DNA of 25,165 nucleotides from Bacteroidota bacterium (GCA_023391015.1 JAEWBT010000055.1:1-25165), one strand, 5' to 3'; shown: positions 14,746 to 23,184, numbered from the stretch's first letter. A program made the numbers and translations. The notes: generated by a model from the sequence alone, not told the origin.

Positions 14746-15813
14746 TTATAGCTCCTCATGACCCGGCCCCATAACCCGGAGTTGCTTTTGAATGCTGCTT
14801 AAGTGAATTAGCTGAAACAAATCCAGCACCTCGGCCGGCTCCAGCCCATGAAAAAGAGCCCATTCGCTGCGGCTCTGAATAATCTCGCGCCAGCGCTCCG
14901 GCTGAAAAGCGGTCATGCCCTGCTCTTTCTTGAGTTCGCCAATTTGCCGCGACAAATCAGCCCGACGCCCGAGCAGGTGAACCACTTCTGCATCGATAGC
15001 GTCCATCTGTCCGCGCAGGGTCAGAAGTTGCTCGTTGCCTTCGCAAGGCGTCCGGCGTACCACCAGCCGTGATAAAAGCGCCCGCAACGCTTCCGGCGTT
15101 ACCTGTTGCGCGGCATCGCTCAGGGCTTTTTCGGGCTGCACATGCGTTTCAATCATCAACCCATCAAACCCGAGGTCCAGGGCTTTTTGAGAAACCGGTT
15201 CAATGCCGCTCTTTTTTCCGGAAATATGGCTGGGGTCACAGATGATTCTCAGGTCGGGCCGGCGGCGGCGCAACTCAATCGGCACGGCCCAGGACGGTGG
15301 ATTGCGGTAAGGAGAGGCTGCGCCATAGACCGGAAACCCCCGGTGGATGGCCCATACATCCGAAAAACCGGCCCGCTCCATCCGCTCAATGCCGCCCAGC
15401 CATAGATCGGCGTCGGGAATAACCGGATTTTTTACCAAAACCTGCACCGGCGCGCCCCGCAGGGCATCTGCCAGTTGCTGCACCGAAAACGGGTTTACCG
15501 TCGTGCGCGCGCCAATCCACACGGCATCCACACCCGCCCTTAAGGCCGCTTCCACATGACCGGCATCGGCCACTTCCACCACAATTGGAAAGCCATACTT
15601 TTCCTTAACCTCGGCCAGCCAGGAAAGCGCCACTGCTCCTGCCCCTTCAAAAGCGCCGGGCCGGGTGCGTGGCTTCCAGACGCCTGCCCGGAAATACCGC
15701 AACGGCAGCCCGGCCAGTCCGGCAGCGGTTGCCAAAATCTGCTCGTGCGATTCGGCACTGCAGGGGCCGGCAATCAGGGTAAAACCGGGCGTTCCGGAAA
15801 CAATCGGTTCCAT
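14746..15813 (-). CDS. Bifunctional DAHP synthase / chorismate mutase
   Basis: A 355-aa fusion. The N-terminal domain (1-255) is a type I-beta DAHP synthase, condensing phosphoenolpyruvate and erythrose-4-phosphate in the first step of the shikimate pathway: GPCSAES (metal Cys18), RAGVWKPRTRPGAFEG, ARTTVNPFS, VKNPVIPD, DPSHISGK (His196), IETHV (Glu222) and ALSD (Asp233). The C-terminal domain (about 262-345) is an AroQ-type chorismate mutase: LRGQMDAIDAEVVHLLGRRA, then LSRQIGELKK. Fusing the first enzyme to the mutase links pathway entry to the phenylalanine/tyrosine branch and often gives feedback control through the mutase domain (family knowledge). A TAATTTTG promoter box lies 14-21 nt upstream of the start. 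It is divergent from lpxB. Confidence 0.95.
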   Translation of the reverse strand: MEPIVSGTPGFTLIAGPCSAESHEQILATAAGLAGLPLRYFRAGVWKPRTRPGAFEGAGAVALSWLAEVKEKYGFPIVVEVADAGHVEAALRAGVDAVWIGARTTVNPFSVQQLADALRGAPVQVLVKNPVIPDADLWLGGIERMERAGFSDVWAIHRGFPVYGAASPYRNPPSWAVPIELRRRRPDLRIICDPSHISGKKSGIEPVSQKALDLGFDGLMIETHVQPEKALSDAAQQVTPEALRALLSRLVVRRTPCEGNEQLLTLRGQMDAIDAEVVHLLGRRADLSRQIGELKKEQGMTAFQPERWREIIQSRSEWALFHGLEPAEVLDLFQLIHLSSIQKQLRVMGPGHEEL

Positions 15814-15826
15814 ACAAACGAAAGCG

Positions 15827-15834
15827 CAAAATTA
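15827..15834 (-). promoter_or_regulatory. -7 promoter box for the DAHP synthase/chorismate mutase gene
   Basis: On the minus strand this reads TAATTTTG, an exact TAnnTTTG, followed by CGC exactly as in the S41 protease promoter (TAATTTTGCGC in both). Predicted leader is under 10 nt. No convincing -33 element is seen. Confidence 0.55.
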
Positions 15835-15896
15835 GGCTGCACTATTGCTAAGAAGCTGTTTAGAATAACCGCCGCAGGGCATTTAGGTTTTATGCT

Positions 15897-15925
15897 TTTG
15901 AACTTTAAAGACACCTTTACCTTCG
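15897..15925 (+). promoter_or_regulatory. Possible lpxB promoter
   Basis: TTTG (15897-15900), a 17-nt spacer and TACCTTCG (15918-15925) match the phylum consensus with one mismatch in the -7 box. It is about 35 nt before the lpxB ATG. A weak call. Confidence 0.35.
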
Positions 15926-15959
15926 TCTGTAATTCCCCCTTCTTTCAAAAAAGATTTCC

Positions 15960-17063
15960 ATGCGCTACTACGTCTTGGCCGGCGAAGCCTCCGGCGACCT
16001 GCACGGAGCAGCATTGCTTCGCGCGTTGAAAACCGCTGATCCACAGGCCGACTTCCGCGCCTGGGGCGGCGACCGCATGGAGGCTGCCGGAGCAACGCTT
16101 GTGAAACACTACCGCGACTTGGCTTTTATGGGTTTTGTGGAAGTGGTCAAGCACTTGGGAACCATCCTGCGGAACATTCGCCTGGCGAAGGAAGATATCC
16201 TCGCGTATCGCCCCGATGTGTTGATTTTAATTGATTATCCGGGGTTCAATATGCGGATTGCCAAGTGGGCAAAAGCGCAGGGCATTCGCGTGGTGTATTA
16301 CATCTCGCCACAAATCTGGGCATGGAAGGAAGGACGCGTGGAAGCACTGCGCCGCGATGTGGATCAAATGCTGGTTATCTTGCCTTTTGAAAAAGATTTT
16401 TACAAAAAACACAGCATGGAAGTGGCCTACGTGGGCCATCCACTGATTGGTGCCATAGCGGCGCAAAAAGAAAAACCGATAGACCCTTCGGTCCGCTTTG
16501 AAAAGCCGGTCATCGCGCTTTTGCCCGGTTCGCGCGCGCAGGAAATCCGCCAGAAGTTACCCCTGATGCTGTCTGTTGTGGGACATTTTCCTCAGCATCA
16601 GTTCGTGGTGGCGGCTGCACCTGCCCAGCCGCTTTCACTTTATGAAGGCTTGGCTGGAAACCTGCCGGTGAAGATTGTTTCCGGAAAAACCTACGAGGTT
16701 TTGCAAGTCGCCCAGGCAGCGCTGGTAACGAGTGGTACCGCTACGCTGGAAACCGCACTTTTCGGCGTGCCGCAGATTGTTTGCTACCGGGGCAACCCAA
16801 TTTCCTATCAGCTGGCCAAGCGTTTGATTAAAGTGAAATATATTTCGCTGGTCAATCTGATTCTGGATGCGCCGGTGGTTCCGGAACTCATTCAGGATGC
16901 GCTCAACGAAGCGACCCTGACCCGCGAACTGAAAAAACTTACGGACGCGGAATCGCCGGAACGCGCGCAAATGCTGGCACACTACCAAGAGCTGTGGAAT
17001 TTGCTGGGCAGCACCGATGCTTCGGCAGAGGCGGCGCGGCTGATTGTGGAAGGCGTTCGCTGA
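15960..17063 (+). CDS. lpxB: Lipid-A-disaccharide synthase (LpxB)
   Basis: A GT19 glycosyltransferase that joins UDP-2,3-diacylglucosamine and lipid X to make the lipid A disaccharide on the cytoplasmic face of the inner membrane. Length 367 aa, normal. N-terminal AGEASGDLHGA, then GGDRMEAAGATLV and DLAFMGFVEVVKHL; LILIDYPGFNMRIAK; YYISPQIWAWKEGR; YVGHPL; the donor-site region LLPGSRAQEI; and the C-terminal domain TSGTATLETALFGVPQIVCY and KYISLVNLI. All are LpxB signatures. It implies a Gram-negative outer membrane with lipopolysaccharide or lipooligosaccharide. It stands alone between divergent and convergent neighbours. Two TTCCGGAA copies are in the gene and one follows 22 nt after the stop. 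Confidence 0.96.
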   Translation: MRYYVLAGEASGDLHGAALLRALKTADPQADFRAWGGDRMEAAGATLVKHYRDLAFMGFVEVVKHLGTILRNIRLAKEDILAYRPDVLILIDYPGFNMRIAKWAKAQGIRVVYYISPQIWAWKEGRVEALRRDVDQMLVILPFEKDFYKKHSMEVAYVGHPLIGAIAAQKEKPIDPSVRFEKPVIALLPGSRAQEIRQKLPLMLSVVGHFPQHQFVVAAAPAQPLSLYEGLAGNLPVKIVSGKTYEVLQVAQAALVTSGTATLETALFGVPQIVCYRGNPISYQLAKRLIKVKYISLVNLILDAPVVPELIQDALNEATLTRELKKLTDAESPERAQMLAHYQELWNLLGSTDASAEAARLIVEGVR

Positions 17064-17067
17064 AATG

Positions 17068-17086
17068 CGGAAAGAGCGGCTCTTTT
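17068..17086 (+). terminator. Possible weak terminator after lpxB
   Basis: GGAAAGAG, CGG loop, then CTCTTTTT forms a short stem with a T run. A second hairpin AATTTCCC (17093-17100) / GGGAAATT (17120-17127) follows, overlapping the TTCCGGAA copy at 17086. Either could terminate lpxB and the convergent gene ending at 17157. Confidence 0.4.
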
Positions 17087-17156
17087 TCCGGAAATTTCCC
17101 TGTAAAACTTCTTTATTTCCGGGAAATTCAGGCGCACTGCGTTGACTGGAGACGTT

Positions 17157-18119
17157 TTAAATCTTACGGTCGATGGCAAAATTGACCAGTTCTTCCAGCG
17201 CCCGTTTTACCTCGGTATCCGGAAAAACTTGCAGCATCCTGATAGCTTCGGCCCGGTAATCATTCATTTTTTCCTCTGCGTAGCGAATGCCGCCGGCTTC
17301 CACAACCTGTCGGATAATATCGGCAACCACTTTTTTATCGGTGTTGTGATTTTTAACGCCGTAGATAATCTTGCGCCGGGCTTCCTTGCTCACCGTATTC
17401 AGGGTATAAATCAACGGCAGAGTCATTTTCTTTTCCCGGATGTCAATGCCCGTTGGCTTCCCCACATCGGCGGTGCCATAGTCGAAAAGGTCGTCTTTGA
17501 TTTGAAAAGCAATGCCGACCGCTTCGCCGAATTTCCGGAAAATCTCGGTTTTTTCCTCACTTTCTGTGGCCGACCAAGCCCCGGCGGCACAGGCGGCGGC
17601 CAGCAAGGAAGCCGTTTTGGCACGGATGATTTCAAAATAAATTTCTTCTGAAATATCCAACTTTCGGGCCTTTTCAATTTGCAGCAATTCGCCTTCGCTC
17701 ATCTCGCGCACAGCGCGGGAGGTGATTTGCAAAATCCGGAAATCGCCGTTGTCGATGGAAAGCAGGAGTCCTTTAGACAGCAGATAATCGCCTACCAATA
17801 CCGCAATTTTGTTTTTCCACAGGGCGTTGATGGAAAAAAATCCCCGTCGTTGGGCCGAGTCGTCCACAACATCATCGTGAACCAGCGTAGCGGTGTGAAG
17901 CAGTTCGATAAGCGAAGCTGCGCGGTATGTGGCAGGTGTTACCTCGCCTGCAAGGCGTGCGCAGAGGAACACGTACATCGGGCGCAATCCTTTGCCTTTG
18001 CGGCGTACAATAAAGCGCATGATGCGCTCCAGCAGCGGATTGGACGCGCGGGTTGCTTTCTGAAATTCTTTTTCAAAAAGTGCCAGTTCTTGCCGGACGA
18101 TATTTTTTGCAGACTCCAT
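17157..18119 (-). CDS. Polyprenyl diphosphate synthase (trans-isoprenyl type)
   Basis: Builds long-chain all-trans polyprenyl diphosphate from isopentenyl units; in Bacteroidota this normally supplies the menaquinone side chain, which fits the complex I genes in this window. Length 320 aa. Features: GKGLRPMYVFL (41-52); first Asp-rich motif DDVVD (82-86) in LVHDDVVDDS; second DDLFD (209-213) in FQIKDDLFDYG; and the GKPTGIDIREKKMTLPLIY loop (220-238). Chain length cannot be read reliably from sequence, though it resembles octaprenyl/heptaprenyl-type enzymes. An ispB-like name is plausible but not asserted. Its start is divergent from ompA over a 230-nt gap; a possible -7 box CACCTTTG (18164-18171, minus strand) has one mismatch. 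Confidence 0.93.
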   Translation of the reverse strand: MESAKNIVRQELALFEKEFQKATRASNPLLERIMRFIVRRKGKGLRPMYVFLCARLAGEVTPATYRAASLIELLHTATLVHDDVVDDSAQRRGFFSINALWKNKIAVLVGDYLLSKGLLLSIDNGDFRILQITSRAVREMSEGELLQIEKARKLDISEEIYFEIIRAKTASLLAAACAAGAWSATESEEKTEIFRKFGEAVGIAFQIKDDLFDYGTADVGKPTGIDIREKKMTLPLIYTLNTVSKEARRKIIYGVKNHNTDKKVVADIIRQVVEAGGIRYAEEKMNDYRAEAIRMLQVFPDTEVKRALEELVNFAIDRKI

Positions 18120-18349
18120 AAGGTGCGCTGCCGGTTGGGGAAACGAAGGGTGAGGAACGGCTGCAAAGGTGCTACATTATGCGCTTTCCGGCATTGGCAT
18201 AATTCTGTTAGGAGCGGCAGAGGAAAACAAAAGTTGAAGATAAATTTTGTTTTTTCGTTTTGGTGTGCAACCTTTGCCGGATAAAATCTTTTAGAAGGCA
18301 CTTATCTCTCACTATAAAAACCTCCTCTCTTTTACTCAACCTCCAAGTT

Positions 18350-20122
18350 ATGGCATACACTAAACACCTTTTGGTAGCTGGTCTGTGTTCTGCCCTTGCC
18401 GTTCAAACTGCGTCTGCGCAGGATGGTATGGCTACGGCGACATATACCACGCGCGACATGACCTACCGCGGTCAGAATTACGACGTGTTTGATTCTACAA
18501 AGTACGCTGCAGGGCGTATGAATCAGTACCGTCAATACATGAACCATGAATACGCATTCCCGCCGAAACCCCGCAACCAGTGGGAGATCGGTGTGCATGC
18601 TGGTTTGTGGAACGTACTGGGCGATGTGCCGACACTGATGTTCTGGCAAAAAGCCAATACCAAAGATAACTTTGGTAGCTATGGTATTGGTGGTCACCTG
18701 CGCAAAGCACTGGGTTACACCTTTAGCATCCGTGCTGATTACACCTACGGCGTAGGTAAAGGTCTGCAATGGCAACCTGCCACAAATAACATTGCTAGTG
18801 CCAACGTTCCAACTCGTCTGGATGCAGCTGGTAATGCTGTTAATATTATCGGCCTGTACAATAACGACTATTTCTATAACTACCGGACGGAAGCGCATAA
18901 CCTTAATTTAGACCTCGTTGCGAACCTGACCAATATCCTGTTCCACAAGGCTAAACCCAAAGTGAACGTTTATGTATTTGGTGGAGTAGCTGCTATGGCC
19001 TTTGGTACGCGCATTGATGCGTTGAATGCACAATATCAAGGTTATAATTTCTCGGCTCAGCCTACATTGGCTAAGTTCTTTCCGACCGCTACAACAAAGT
19101 CCGGTTTTGTTCATGAAAACCGTAAAGACATCCACGAGGCGCTTACAAACATCCTGGATGGTTCTTACGAAACAGATGGTTTAATTAATGAGAATCGTAA
19201 TAATAGCCTCATTGGTCGCAAAACCACTTTGTTGGCTGCTACCGGTGGTCTGGGCTTCCAGTTCCGCCTCAGCCGGACCATCAATATCTCGTTGGAAGAT
19301 CGTGTAACTATGCCTTTTGGCAATGCTGCGGATAATATTGATGGTGTGAAGTACTCTCAAGTCCCCGGTGGTGGTGTCTCCATCTCCCCGGACAACGACC
19401 TGATTAACTACGCTAACGTTGGTATCAACCTGAATATTGGTAGCCGTCGTACGCAGGTAGAGCCGCTGTACTGGATGAATCCGCTGGATCATGCTTACAA
19501 CGAGCTGTCTGACCCGCGCCACATGCGCCTGCCGGATCCGGTTCTGTCTGATTCTGATGGTGATGGTATCGTTGACCAGTTCGACAAGTGCCCGGGTACC
19601 CCTGCTGGTGTAGCAGTTGATGCTCACGGTTGCCCAATGGATACAGATGGCGATGGTGTTCCGGACTACCTTGACAAGCAACTGATCACTCCGACTGAGT
19701 GCCAGCCAGTTGACGCTGACGGTGTTGGTAAATGCCCTTGCAACTGCACAGGTCAAGTAGCTAGCAGCTCTTGCGGTAACATCGGAGCAGGCTCCCTGAC
19801 TTTCTCTTCCGGTAGCAGCCGCATCAGCCCGGCCATGCAAAGCCAACTGTCTACGCTGGCTGCGCAAATGAACGCTAACCCGACTTGTAAAGTAGTTATT
19901 ATCGGCAACGGCTCTGGTTCTAAAATGACCCAACAGCGCAGCTGGGATCGCGTAAACTCTGTAATTGAGTACATGAGCGAAAAAGCTGGTATCGACCGTG
20001 GCCGCTTTATCTTCCAATATGGTGGCATGGGTACCGACAATTCGGTAATGTACCGCAGCGCGAACGCCGGTGAGGAAGGACCTTCAAACGTTCCACCTCC
20101 ATTCCCGAACATGCGTCGGTAA
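18350..20122 (+). CDS. OmpA-family outer-membrane protein with thrombospondin-3 repeats
   Basis: A 590-aa outer-membrane protein from the ATG at 18350; the in-frame start at 18260 adds 30 residues before a clean signal peptide (MAYTKHLLVAGLCSALAVQTASAQ) and is rejected. Residues 25-395 look like a beta-barrel (alternating aromatic/polar strands: WEIGVHAGLWNVLG, YGIGGHLRKALGYTFSIRAD, FGTRIDAL). From about 400 come thrombospondin type 3 calcium repeats (DSDGDGIVDQFDKCPG, DTDGDGVPDYLDK) with a short Cys-rich insert (CPCNCTG). From about 479 comes an OmpA-like domain that is divergent: the usual TD-x-x-G / LSxxRA peptidoglycan-binding signature reads GNGSGSKMTQQRSWDRVNSV. It would link outer membrane and cell wall (family knowledge). 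No TTCCGGAA occurs anywhere in it, and a strong terminator follows, consistent with a highly expressed gene. Confidence 0.9.
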   Translation: MAYTKHLLVAGLCSALAVQTASAQDGMATATYTTRDMTYRGQNYDVFDSTKYAAGRMNQYRQYMNHEYAFPPKPRNQWEIGVHAGLWNVLGDVPTLMFWQKANTKDNFGSYGIGGHLRKALGYTFSIRADYTYGVGKGLQWQPATNNIASANVPTRLDAAGNAVNIIGLYNNDYFYNYRTEAHNLNLDLVANLTNILFHKAKPKVNVYVFGGVAAMAFGTRIDALNAQYQGYNFSAQPTLAKFFPTATTKSGFVHENRKDIHEALTNILDGSYETDGLINENRNNSLIGRKTTLLAATGGLGFQFRLSRTINISLEDRVTMPFGNAADNIDGVKYSQVPGGGVSISPDNDLINYANVGINLNIGSRRTQVEPLYWMNPLDHAYNELSDPRHMRLPDPVLSDSDGDGIVDQFDKCPGTPAGVAVDAHGCPMDTDGDGVPDYLDKQLITPTECQPVDADGVGKCPCNCTGQVASSSCGNIGAGSLTFSSGSSRISPAMQSQLSTLAAQMNANPTCKVVIIGNGSGSKMTQQRSWDRVNSVIEYMSEKAGIDRGRFIFQYGGMGTDNSVMYRSANAGEEGPSNVPPPFPNMRR

Positions 20123-20166
20123 GAAGATTAAGATTTCCGGAAACCTTCAAGGAAATTCCTGAAACC

Positions 20167-20198
20167 AGAAAAGCCCCTGAGCAATCAGGGGCTTTTCT
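20167..20198 (+). terminator. Strong terminator after ompA-like gene
   Basis: A perfect 14-bp stem AGAAAAGCCCCTGA / TCAGGGGCTTTTCT with loop GCAA and T-rich tail (TTTTCTGTTCTT), 44 nt after the stop. Confidence 0.93.
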
Positions 20199-20488
20199 GT
20201 TCTTAATAAAACCTATTTGGAAGAAGGTATTTCCAGAAGATGCAGGCATTCGAATCGCATTCCGTGCATCACAACGCTGCCTTTTCCCCAAAAGAGATGT
20301 AATAGGCAATATCTTTTTAAGCTGGGTAATGCACTATTGCTGGTGATTCGCGTAGCAACTTGATGCTTGTAGAAACTTTTAAGGGGGCGCGTTAGCGACT
20401 ATCTGAAAATAGAAGGTATTTGTCAGAGAAGAAGTGCAACGCCCACAAAAAGAAGGATTTCCGGAATTCCGGAAAGCGACTATGCGCC
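20199..20488. other. Non-coding stretch between two terminators
   Basis: About 290 nt with no credible gene: every frame is short and lacks a recognisable start or domain. It contains a 9-nt direct repeat AGCGACTAT (20393-20401 and 20475-20483) flanking an 18-bp palindrome, and is bounded on both sides by strong hairpin terminators. It shows no promoter box, tRNA or structured RNA that I can recognise. It may be decayed sequence or an unidentified small RNA locus. Confidence 0.6.
20458..20475. repeat. 18-bp perfect palindrome made of two fused TTCCGGAA motifs
   Basis: TTTCCGGAATTCCGGAAA is two directly abutting copies of TTCCGGAA (20459-20466 and 20467-20474) flanked by T and A. It is the only tandem pair of the iterated motif in the window. 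Confidence 0.95.
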
Positions 20489-20530
20489 AAAAGAAAGCGC
20501 GTTTGAGAAATCTCAAACGCGCTTTCTTTT
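20489..20530. terminator. Very strong bidirectional hairpin terminator
   Basis: Perfect 20-bp inverted arms (20489-20508 and 20511-20530) separated by AA, core GAAAGCGCGTTTGAGA, with T runs on either side. It sits 16 nt past the stop of the minus-strand kinase-like gene and is its terminator. Confidence 0.93.
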
Positions 20531-20546
20531 TAAATATCAACTTTGG

Positions 20547-21395
20547 TTATCCGGCAGTATGAAATCGCACCAGATCGTCCATAGGAGCCTGAACAACACG
20601 TCCCAACTCTATCTCTTGCTGCTGACACATTTCAGCGATTAAATCCCGGAATAAATACGCAACAGAACCCGTAAAGTGAACCGGGCCTTTCCACGTCTGC
20701 CGGTATTTAAAAACATGTTTTTGAAAAAACTCGGTAAAGGCATCTTCCAAAATATTCTCTACCATAAAATGCCCCCGGTTTTGGCTGAGGAGCTTTACAA
20801 ACTGCGCCAGGTAGCGGTTCGGAAACGGGTCGGCATAAAGCTCGGTAAGAATCTTGCCCAGATTTTCGCCCCATTCGTGCTCAAAGGCAGTCAGCAGTTC
20901 TTCATCAAAAGTTTTATAGGCATAATACTGAAGCACTTTTTTGCCTAAGTGGTTGCCGCTGCCTTCATCCCCCGCCAGATAACCCAGCGAAGGATGCTGA
21001 TCTGCAATGGCTTCGCCATCGTAATAACAGCTGTTGCTACCGGTTCCCAAGATGCACACAACCCCTTTCTCACTTCCGCAAAGTGCCCGTGCTGCGCCAA
21101 ACATATCCGTCAAGACTTCTGCTTCGGGGGTATGAAAAAAACGCTTCAGAACTGCTGAAAGACGGGCCTTGTTTTGATCTTTCCCAACGCCGGCCCCATA
21201 AAAAACAATCTCTGGCTCCTTGGCCAGGTCAAGGTCAGCCGGAAATTCTTTTTTCAGGATTTTTTCAATCTCGTTGTCCCCTTGCAGGTACGGGTTAATA
21301 CCCGAAGTCCGGGCTTTATGAATCACCTTATCTTCCTGGATGATGCGCCAATCAGTCTTGGTAGAACCACTTTCGGCAAGTACGAGCGTTGACAT
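20547..21395 (-). CDS. BadF/BadG-type ATPase, N-acetylglucosamine kinase-like
   Basis: A 282-aa member of the ASKHA sugar kinase fold (BadF/BadG/BcrA/BcrD family), probably a cytoplasmic amino-sugar kinase acting in salvage of cell-wall or chitin sugars. Visible: phosphate-1 loop ESGSTKTDW (8-16), LTDMFGAARAL (96-106, likely catalytic Asp97), phosphate-2 loop LGTGSNSCYYDG (116-127), GDEGSGNHLGKK (142-153), and adenosine motif HFTGSVAYLF. Length matches the short Bacteroidota NagK-like proteins. Substrate is inferred from family; glucosamine or another hexosamine is possible. Candidate -7 box CATATTTG (21417-21424, minus strand, one mismatch), with TTG 21 nt further upstream. A perfect terminator follows the stop. 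No TTCCGGAA is present. Confidence 0.87.
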   Translation of the reverse strand: MSTLVLAESGSTKTDWRIIQEDKVIHKARTSGINPYLQGDNEIEKILKKEFPADLDLAKEPEIVFYGAGVGKDQNKARLSAVLKRFFHTPEAEVLTDMFGAARALCGSEKGVVCILGTGSNSCYYDGEAIADQHPSLGYLAGDEGSGNHLGKKVLQYYAYKTFDEELLTAFEHEWGENLGKILTELYADPFPNRYLAQFVKLLSQNRGHFMVENILEDAFTEFFQKHVFKYRQTWKGPVHFTGSVAYLFRDLIAEMCQQQEIELGRVVQAPMDDLVRFHTAG

Positions 21396-21494
21396 AGTAG
21401 GGAGGCTTATGCTCTACAAATATGCGTTAAGACAAAGAAAGTTCCCAACCAGTTTGGTTAAAAAATGAAAAGGCTGGCATAGAAATTTATTCTT

Positions 21495-21523
21495 ATTGGG
21501 TCGTGGCGAATCCCGTAATTTTG
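21495..21523 (+). promoter_or_regulatory. Promoter of the S41 protease gene
   Basis: ATTG (21495-21498), 17-nt spacer, then TAATTTTG (21516-21523), an exact TAnnTTTG followed by CGC. The predicted transcription start near 21530 leaves a leader of about 14 nt before the ATG at 21544. Confidence 0.65.
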
Positions 21524-21543
21524 CGCGCCGGTATTTTTTTTCA

Positions 21544-23184
21544 ATGAGTCAACCAAAGCTACGCCGCCTCCACCTCTGGACGCCGGTATTGTTTGCCATC
21601 GTGCTGTCTTTGGGAATGACGATTGGCTTTAACCTGCGCGATACCCTGCGCAACAAGCGCGATATCGGTGCCATCATCGAGCGCAACGACCGGCTGGAAG
21701 AAATTATTGACCTCATTAAAGAGCGCTACGTTGATACCCTCGACGTAAACGGACTGTACCGCGACGCGGTTGAAGGGATTATTTCTCACTTAGACCCTCA
21801 CACCAGCTACATTCCCGCCGGGCAGTTAGAAGCGGTGAACGACGATCTCGAAGGCTCTTTCTTCGGCATTGGAGTCGAATTTGATATTATCCGCGACACC
21901 ATCCAGATAACTTCGGTAGTGCCAAGAGGACCCGCCGACCGCGCCGGCGTTTTGATAGGCGATAAGATGATTTTGGTAAACGACAGTGTAGTTGCCGGTG
22001 TGGGCATTACTGCCGAGCGAATCATGCAGATGCTGCGCGGCGAACAAATGAGCCGGGCTACCCTGGGCCTGCAGGCTAACTTTGATAAACACCTGCGAAA
22101 GGTCGTCGTGGTACGCGATGTGGTGCCGATTTACAGCGTAGAAGCCAATCTGCTGCTTGACCCGCAGACCGGTTACATTAAAATCAACCGCTTTGCAGCC
22201 ACCACGCACGAAGAGTTTGTGCAGGCCCTCAAAAGCCTTCAGGCCCGCAATATTAGCAGCCTTATTATTGACCTGCGCCAAAATCCCGGTGGATATTTAG
22301 AGCAAGCTGTCGCGATTGCCGATGAGTTGCTGGCCAGCGGTACCATCGTGATTACCCGCAGCAGGACAGAAGAAACCATTAGCCGGGCTGAGCGGCCGGG
22401 ATTATACGAGAAAGGCAAACTGGCCATTCTGGTGGATGAAGGCTCTGCCTCGGCTGCCGAAATCCTCGCCGGAGCTGTGCAGGACAATGACCGCGGACTG
22501 GTGGTTGGTCGCCGGACGTATGGAAAAGGCTTGGTTCAGGAGCAGTTTGACCTTGGTGATGGTTCGGCGTTGCGCATCACCGTAGCCCGCTATTACACGC
22601 CCTCCGGCAGAAGCCTGCAACGCTCTTATGCCGCAGGCCGTGCTGCCTACGAAGAAGATTTTGCCAGCCGCTACTACAGCGGGGAATTGATTGGAAAAAC
22701 CGATTCGGTTCAGGGACTGGATACAGCCACTTATTACACCAGCCACCATCGGAAAGTGCGTGGCGGTGGCGGTATTTTTCCGGATGTAATCGTGCCTTAT
22801 GATTCTATCACCTTCAACAGTCGCCTCCTGACGCTGGCCTATGGCGAAACCGCCGGGCTGGTTACCTGGGAATATTACCTGCAAAATGCAGCCCGGTTGA
22901 AAGGGGAAACACCTGCAAAACTGACCGTTGATAAAGCCATTGGCGACTCGTTGGTCAGCGCGCTTAAAAGAGTGGCACCTGAAGCCGACCAGGGGGCTCT
23001 TAAAACCATTAGCAAGCGGCCGGTAGCCTATGCGTTTCTGCAAACCCAGCTCAAGGCGCGGCTTGCCCGCTTTTTGTTTCGCAGCAATGGCTACTACGGT
23101 GTGTTGGCCCCCAGCGATCCGGTTATTCTGCGTGGGCGGCAAGCTTTAGATGGCCCTGCCTACGACACCCTCGAAGGGCGGTAA
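21544..23184 (+). CDS. S41-family C-terminal processing peptidase
   Basis: A 546-aa membrane-anchored periplasmic serine protease of the Ctp/Prc type, which trims exported proteins at their C-termini. The ATG at 21544 (MSQPKLRRLHLWTPV) is chosen over a TTG at 21496 that lies in the promoter. One signal-anchor helix at about 11-30; a conserved DPHTSYIPAGQL lead-in; a PDZ domain (about 103-177: SVVPRGPADRAGVLIGDKML-like core); then the S41 catalytic domain with Ser303 in DEGSASAAEI and Lys328 in TYGKGLVQEQF, 25 residues apart as in known Ctp proteases. The C-terminal 150 residues are helical. The gene's last 39 nt overlap the 3' end of the convergent gene. It has no TTCCGGAA inside, but one abuts the stop codon exactly. 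Confidence 0.94.
   Translation: MSQPKLRRLHLWTPVLFAIVLSLGMTIGFNLRDTLRNKRDIGAIIERNDRLEEIIDLIKERYVDTLDVNGLYRDAVEGIISHLDPHTSYIPAGQLEAVNDDLEGSFFGIGVEFDIIRDTIQITSVVPRGPADRAGVLIGDKMILVNDSVVAGVGITAERIMQMLRGEQMSRATLGLQANFDKHLRKVVVVRDVVPIYSVEANLLLDPQTGYIKINRFAATTHEEFVQALKSLQARNISSLIIDLRQNPGGYLEQAVAIADELLASGTIVITRSRTEETISRAERPGLYEKGKLAILVDEGSASAAEILAGAVQDNDRGLVVGRRTYGKGLVQEQFDLGDGSALRITVARYYTPSGRSLQRSYAAGRAAYEEDFASRYYSGELIGKTDSVQGLDTATYYTSHHRKVRGGGGIFPDVIVPYDSITFNSRLLTLAYGETAGLVTWEYYLQNAARLKGETPAKLTVDKAIGDSLVSALKRVAPEADQGALKTISKRPVAYAFLQTQLKARLARFLFRSNGYYGVLAPSDPVILRGRQALDGPAYDTLEGR

Noticed and set aside
19181..20017. 278-codon minus-strand open frame
   Set aside because: It lies wholly inside the ompA-like gene, has no family resemblance, and its length is explained by the codon bias of that gene.
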